From Solen grandis (lineage: Eukaryota; Mollusca; Bivalvia; Adapedonta; Solenidae), in the NCBI GenBank assembly GCA_021229015.1, contig CM037789.1, positions 25,514,256-25,578,255 of the forward strand: a stretch of DNA of 64,000 nt, written 5' to 3'. Position 1 is the stretch's first letter. Each line of letters starts with the position of its first letter. The position numbers and the translations under genes are program-made. The notes beneath the pieces were generated by a model, which worked only from the letters and a program-made list of their open reading frames with translations, was not told where the DNA came from and ran no database searches. Below, piece by piece: positions 60,910 through 64,000 of the stretch.

Positions 60910-62228
60910 GGAGGTCCGATCGTTTCGATGAATTTTTCAAAACGTAATTAGGAGTTAAAAAATAGTGTTTCTTTAAAGTCATTTATTTTACAGTCCATGA
61001 AACATGGGGGCACCGTGGATTATTTTTAGATAAACAGCACGTAGCAAACCATATATGTAGCAAAACACACTGCTCGATTAAAAAGAAATAGAGGTGGTCG
61101 AAAAAATTAAAATAAATGAAGAAAATAATTAAGACCGCTGAAATTAATATATTTACTCAGAAATGTGATGTGTTTATAATATTTCACAGTTTTATGCGAA
61201 TACAAACAATTAATGATGAAAAAACACTTGTCCATAATATTAAAAATGGAGAAGAATTTTTCCATGCTTTTCTTTTGGGCATTTTTATATATCTATTCCA
61301 TGCAAGGCTGTATCTGGTACCAAATTTATACGCCTTTGGTTTGACGCGTTCACCGAAGAAAGTGCCTGTAGTTATTATCTAGAGCATTCACAAATTAAAT
61401 CGCGTGTGCATATCTGTTGAAATCCAATGCCTCGTTAGTGAAGATTTAATAAGCAAATCACCAAAATGTAACTTAATAATTGATAAATTTACATCAAAAT
61501 AATTTAAAGACAGGTTGCCATAACTTATTACATTATTTTTTTAAAATAAATAAACAAATTAAAACTAATTTTTTTTTTCTTAAAACAATCCTTCAAAAAG
61601 AAATAGCTTCATTGTTGCTTCAGCACTTTTAATTTTTTCCAGACGTATAATTTTGTTGTTTAATATCCATGAGCGTGAAAATCTCATCGCTGTCAAAAAC
61701 CTCACGAGTACTAAGCTCTACATGTCAATCGTCACTAGTATAGCCATAATAATGTTCAATTTTATCAAGATCATTACTTTTAATTTCACTTTCAGTATTT
61801 CCAACTTCAACGTCAACGGAACGACTTTCATTTTCTTTACTAATCTTCTCTTCTTGCAACGTTTTGTATTTCTGTTTTTAATTACAGAAGACATGTTACT
61901 TGTTAATTAGAGCTTTTGAGCAGTCTGACATTTTGTCGTTTGGTAGAAAACATTCACGAAGACGCTTTCTTTATCTTACAAAAATCACGGCGTCAAAATT
62001 CAAATGTCAAGTGATCCCGACTACTAGATTTCTGTATACCAGTCTATGTCGTAAACAATATGGATTTATAAATAGCGAAAGAAAAATTTAAAAATGTAAG
62101 AAAATGTAAAGAACTCCAAGCTATTATATCTTTATATTATTTTTATTTGAATTTAAAACGTAATAAATAAAAGTTATTTTAACGACAACAGAGCGCAAAT
62201 GTCCTATATAGATTTTGTTCTGACCTCC
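60910..62228. mobile_element. TTAA-flanked insertion with short inverted ends (1319 bp)
   Basis: The left end ggaggtccgatc and the inverted right end ggaggtcagaac match at 10 of 12 positions. The insertion is bounded by TTAA on both sides (60906-60909 and 62229-62232). Removing it with one TTAA restores the 119-bp repeat unit exactly where the intact copies read 'catctttaaatgaaccgt'. A TTAA target duplication is typical of piggyBac-group transposons. No transposase is seen; frames of 60-90 codons inside are not recognised. Confidence 0.7.
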
Positions 62229-62341
62229 TTAAATAAATCGTTAAATGTAATGACCTCATATAAATGTATAATTACGTCATTTTTAAGTTACAAAATAAGT
62301 TTACTCATAGCTACGCTAAGCAAACAAAGAGATATTAATAC

Positions 62342-64000
62342 CCTTATGAAATTACTATACATTATCAAATTATTTTAGTAGATGATTCAAATGAGCTACT
62401 AATGAGTGACTTATCAACGTTTCGATGATTATGAGGAGTTTATTTAACTAATAGGTTACTAATAATTTAATACTCAATTTGGGGCTTAAGAACAAAAAAA
62501 AAAAATGTATCAAAAAAGCAATAGATATAGTCTACATGAAAATGGCCAAAAAACAGAATGAATAAATTCTTCTCCATTTTTATATTATGAAAATCGGAGA
62601 TGTTTTCATTCAAAGGTAAACGAACAAACAGAAAAGATCAAATTTTGAATAGAAATTAATAACGATAATATCATACATCAAATATGTTTTAATTTAGCGT
62701 GTTGAAATGTTTAAATCATATAAGGCATTTATTTCGCCAAACGCACGCGTAAACCTGAATTTGGCCGAAAATTAAGAAGTATTCCTTTTTGAACAGTTTA
62801 GTAATTTACAATGAATCCCGGGCTGTCATAAAATACTGACGGTCTGGAAAAGGGCACTCTAAATAAAAATGCCTGGCACTTCCATGACTGTGGAAAAAGC
62901 TTGTCCGAAATATGGAAAAATATTTTCTATTGACAGAACACTTTGACATATGTTTTAGACAATGCAACACGACAATAAATCAGACGGGAGAATTGCTCAA
63001 CAAGACACAACATTATGTGTACAAGGCAATAATTACCCATGCGCGTGCTTTAGTGGGATGAAAAACAATTCCGTTGGACATTTTTGAGGATATTCCAATT
63101 ACAGGGAATGCATGAATATTAATGGGGTGTATGGAAAAGTTCACCGCGATCACGTAATCGTAAATGACCAATCACATTGTGGCAATCCTTTCGATCAGGG
63201 GGTTATTTAATATAATTATTGGCATTTGCAATGATCTATATCTGGCATCCGTTTCATGAATGAGATTTTCCTCAATTTAAATATTCGAATTGCAAGAAGG
63301 TTTTTAAATTAGTTCATGAAAATTCTTATAGCAACATACACTCTTTCTAATCTCTAGGACAGAAATTAATGGAGTTTATCTTAAAGACAACTTACAAATA
63401 AATGTTTGACATGAGAAATTTTCCCCCTTTAGAAACAGTAATATCTGTCTCAATACCCTTATACAAAACTACTGGGGACACCAGTATGTTAAGAAATAAA
63501 ACATTGTCACGGGAGCTTACGGAAATGCATCCGCCATCATCGGAAAGGCTGACAATTAATTATGCATAAAGTACCGTAAAGGTCACCGATTCGAAATGGC
63601 TGAACAACATTCTGACATCGACGAAAATGTAAGTTCTCTGTAAGGGAGAAAGGCCGTAACATAGAAAAGACACATTGAGGCCCGTAGGGACGAGATATAT
63701 ATTTCTATGAAATATTGGATAGTTTTAGGCGCTTTACACACTTAAAAACTTTTTCCTTTTTATAGATATTTGAAATCATAAAAAGGTATAATGAATTCAT
63801 GTTTTCCTATGTTGAAGTAAAAGACAATACCCAAGAAACTTGAGGAACTCGTACTATGCAAGCATGTCTTATGTCAGTCCCCTTCAGCTAAACGAAATGG
63901 GCGAGAAAAAACGTGAAGCCTGTTTATTGCCATATTTATATTTATGACCTTCTGAGTGTTTCCGAATGCGATCGGATTGTTTCCAACTATGTTTGTGTGT
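62342..64000. other. No supported gene
   Basis: AT-rich. The right end (62.8-63.7 kb) is less biased and may be a promoter-proximal region. A tentative plus-strand first exon is ATG at 63596 in context gaaATGG, 11 codons (MAEQHSDIDEN), then donor gtaagt at 63629. This is too short to call with confidence. Confidence 0.3.

Overview
The window looks like nuclear DNA of an animal, most likely a mollusc and probably a bivalve. It is AT-rich, its genes are split into short exons with GT-AG introns, and it is full of degenerate repeats, with two 100-N assembly gaps (827-926 and 50927-51026). No bacterial, viral or CRISPR feature was recognised. The bivalve assignment is an inference from protein architecture and repeat style.

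The main gene lies on the minus strand between 42604 and 22192. I could piece together 20 exons whose splice phases agree throughout (3065 nt, 1020 complete codons plus stop). They encode a single-pass membrane protein with seven sushi (CCP) domains, nine EGF-like domains, a membrane span and a tail of about 90 residues. The ectodomain repeats a three-exon cassette: CCP, EGF type A, EGF type B. All cassette exons are phase 1-1. Two CCPs carry acidic Asn/Asp/Ser-rich insertions at the same loop. The signal-peptide exon was not found and must lie upstream of 42604 or outside the window. A diverged second copy of the 93-nt tail exon sits at 2350-2442, and a stop-containing remnant of a CCP exon sits inside an intron at 41423-41469.

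Most of the rest is mobile DNA. A family rich in TGACGTCA palindromes fills 1-797 (reversed), 5460-15880 and 42786-50926. Units repeat every 430-460 bp, and copies end in a hairpin followed by CTAG-T, like Helitron 3' ends, stacked head to tail. A 5'-truncated LINE (11199-15009, minus strand) is inserted in one copy. Other elements are a hairpin-plus-poly(A) element with 165-bp internal repeats (17165-18890), a TTAA-flanked element (60910-62228), a palindromic MITE (53341-53498), and tRNA-derived SINE relics in the receptor introns.

Right of the second gap, gene content is sparse. There is a likely C-terminal exon of an unidentified plus-strand gene (53711-53936), a possible Cys-rich exon on the minus strand (52388-52591), and a very tentative first exon at 63596. 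The stretch 15.9-22.1 kb and much of 54-64 kb show no gene I can support.
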